Shown here: positions 62,928 through 64,000 of the stretch, piece after piece
Layout of the letters: every line of letters begins with the position of its first letter
Numbering within the stretch: the stretch's first letter is position 1
DNA from: JAAXKN01 sp036261625
GTDB lineage: Bacteria; Bacteroidota; Ignavibacteria; Ignavibacteriales; SURF-24
Assembly (NCBI GenBank): GCA_036261625.1
Contig: DATAKL010000007.1
Coordinates: forward strand, 62,001-126,000
Reading direction: 5' to 3'
Length of the DNA: 64,000 nt
Program-made: the position numbers and the translations under genes
The notes under the pieces: model-generated
Databases searched by the model: none
Seen by the model: only the letters and a program-made list of their open reading frames with translations
What the model was told of the DNA's origin: nothing

Positions 62928-63902
62928 TTACTGTTCAAATTCGTTTTTATAGTGTTCAATTATATCTTCAGCAAGGTGATAAGGTGAAATGTGCCCCAGG
63001 ACGACCTTCTCAAGAGAATTATTAAGAGAGGTTTCTCTTTCCCTGGTCCAGATCTCTGAACGGATCTGACTTTCCACGATCTCTTTAATTCTGATCCTGG
63101 AATTCATTTCTCTTTTCCTCTGAAAAGAGCCGTTATGGTCGAGATATTCCCTGTGTGTTTCAATCTCACGGGCAATATCCTCGATCCCCTGGTTTTCCGT
63201 GGCGACCGATTTAACTATCCGCGGAAGCCAGGTGGTCTCATCGTGGCTTTTCATCATGAGCATCGTCTGAAGCGCAATGATTGCGCTGTCGGCGCCCGGG
63301 CGGTCGCTTTTATTTAACACAAAGAGGTCTGCAATTTCCATAAGTCCAGCCTTCATTGCCTGTATGGAATCTCCCGACTCCGGCACCAGCACAACAAGAG
63401 TTGTATCAGCTGTTCTGGCGATATCCAGTTCCGACTGACCCACGCCCACGGTTTCAAAGAGTATAATGTCGTAGCCTGCGGCATCGAGTACGTCGGCAGC
63501 ATCGGTTGTGGTTTTACTTAAGCCGCCAAGGCTGCCGCGCGTGGCCATGCTTCTAATAAAGACCCCCTCGTCACTTCCTATTTCGCTCATGCGCACGCGG
63601 TCGCCAAGAAGCGCGCCTCCGGTAAAGGGGCTCGTCGGATCCACGGCTATAACGGCCACGGTCTTGCCCAGATTTCTGTAGTGCTTTGTAAGCTGGTTTG
63701 TAAGAGTGCTTTTGCCTGCCCCCGGAGGTCCCGTGATGCCTATTCTGTAAGCCCTGCCGGTTTTGGAATAAATTGCCTTCAGGAGCTCTTTGGCCCGGGA
63801 GTTTCCGTGTTCGACGATGGAAATCGAGCGCGAAACCGTCCTTTTATCGCCCGAGAGCAGTTTATCTATAAATTCATTATCTGCAAAAGAATGTTCGGCC
63901 AT
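62928..63902 (-). CDS. MeaB/ArgK GTPase chaperone of methylmalonyl-CoA mutase
   Basis: 324 residues. P-loop GITGPPGAGKST at 55-66, switch segment AVDPTSPFTGGALLGDRVRM near residue 86, FIRSMATRGSLGGLS, and the Walker B-type FETVGVGQSE near 150, followed by the NKSD nucleotide specificity motif near 195. MeaB-type proteins help load or protect the B12 cofactor of methylmalonyl-CoA mutase. No mutase gene is in the window. It is upstream of the acyl-CoA dehydrogenase by about 285 bp, consistent with propionyl/branched-chain metabolism. Confidence 0.93.
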   Translation of the reverse strand: MAEHSFADNEFIDKLLSGDKRTVSRSISIVEHGNSRAKELLKAIYSKTGRAYRIGITGPPGAGKSTLTNQLTKHYRNLGKTVAVIAVDPTSPFTGGALLGDRVRMSEIGSDEGVFIRSMATRGSLGGLSKTTTDAADVLDAAGYDIILFETVGVGQSELDIARTADTTLVVLVPESGDSIQAMKAGLMEIADLFVLNKSDRPGADSAIIALQTMLMMKSHDETTWLPRIVKSVATENQGIEDIAREIETHREYLDHNGSFQRKREMNSRIRIKEIVESQIRSEIWTRERETSLNNSLEKVVLGHISPYHLAEDIIEHYKNEFEQ

Positions 63903-63937
63903 ACTGATGAAATATTCCCTGAAAAAATGAGTTGCTT

Positions 63938-64000
63938 ATGAAAAAAGACTATTTGTACAGATTGTACCTGAAAATATATTCTTTTATCTCCTTAGGCACA
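63938..64000 (+). CDS. Start of an unidentified plus-strand gene, cut by the window edge
   Basis: ATG 63938 opens 21 codons to the window edge (MKKDYLYRLYLKIYSFISLG, then T). Basic residues followed by a hydrophobic stretch resemble the start of a membrane sensor kinase, but this is only a guess. No good ribosome site is visible. It may be chance. Confidence 0.3.
   Translation, partial: MKKDYLYRLYLKIYSFISLGT

Noticed and set aside
1..64000. CRISPR arrays, prophage, integrases, rRNA genes and insertion sequence transposases
   Set aside because: I looked for regularly spaced direct repeats, phage structural genes, DDE or tyrosine recombinases and 16S/23S sequence and saw none.

Overview
The window looks like an intact chromosomal stretch from a member of the FCB group, most likely Ignavibacteria (Chlorobi side). 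Two secreted proteins end in Por/type IX secretion (T9SS) sorting domains of the NYPNPFN type. A tRNA-Phe promoter fits the Bacteroidetes-type pattern TTTG-N19-TAnnTTTG. Inositol-phosphate synthase, a thioester-less alpha-2-macroglobulin, NAGPA-type secreted enzymes and many lipoproteins also fit this group. Assignment is by protein character only. No phage, plasmid, IS transposase, CRISPR array or rRNA operon was found.

Layout. 1-5474 (minus): a four-gene nucleotide-sugar operon (SDR epimerase, glycosidase-epimerase fusion, zinc-type dehydrogenase, Gfo/Idh/MocA oxidoreductase) with overlapping stops and starts. 5885-7261 (minus): inositol-3-phosphate synthase. 7549-13354 (plus): a beta-flower-like protein, two tandem membrane metallophosphoesterases, a DUF6483-like protein, a lipocalin-like lipoprotein and a GH5 cellulase lipoprotein. 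13438-15962 (minus): Tat-exported DUF362 protein and a membrane polyferredoxin. 16180-18448 (plus): membrane protein and Sel1-repeat protein. 18652-22122 (minus): a 1156-residue protein that I read as a diphosphate-dependent PEP carboxykinase. 22401-37359 (mostly plus): NAGPA-T9SS protein, tRNA-Phe, a frameshifted DUF805 gene, a DUF2975/XRE pair, lipoproteins, a TPR protein and a 2041-residue alpha-2-macroglobulin. 37428-41954: chemoreceptor, MsrA, small envelope proteins and a repeat element. 42134-53536 (plus): housekeeping block purC, DUF971, pgsA, pgpA, cinA, thpR, recA, recX, glutaryl-CoA dehydrogenase-like, guaB, glycosyltransferase, purD. 53699-57272: fibre-like surface protein and a T9SS protein flanking a repeat cluster. 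57370-63902 (minus): MeaB, acyl-CoA dehydrogenase, acyl-CoA carboxylase beta subunit, an exported protein, a sigma-54 response regulator and a HIT protein, all co-directional.

How the parts relate. The left end makes or modifies an unusual sugar nucleotide and inositol phosphate, probably for envelope glycans or lipids. The middle is rich in envelope and secreted proteins. The right end degrades acyl-CoA (branched-chain or odd-chain) while purine synthesis and recombination genes form a compact housekeeping block.

The least explained features are the glycosidase-epimerase fusion whose expected nucleophile position is Ala, in-frame low-complexity or repeat-derived segments in three genes of that operon, the large PEPCK-like enzyme, and several families of palindromic repeats (13371, 18468, 26530, 41229, 55391, 55744) with no transposase in the window.
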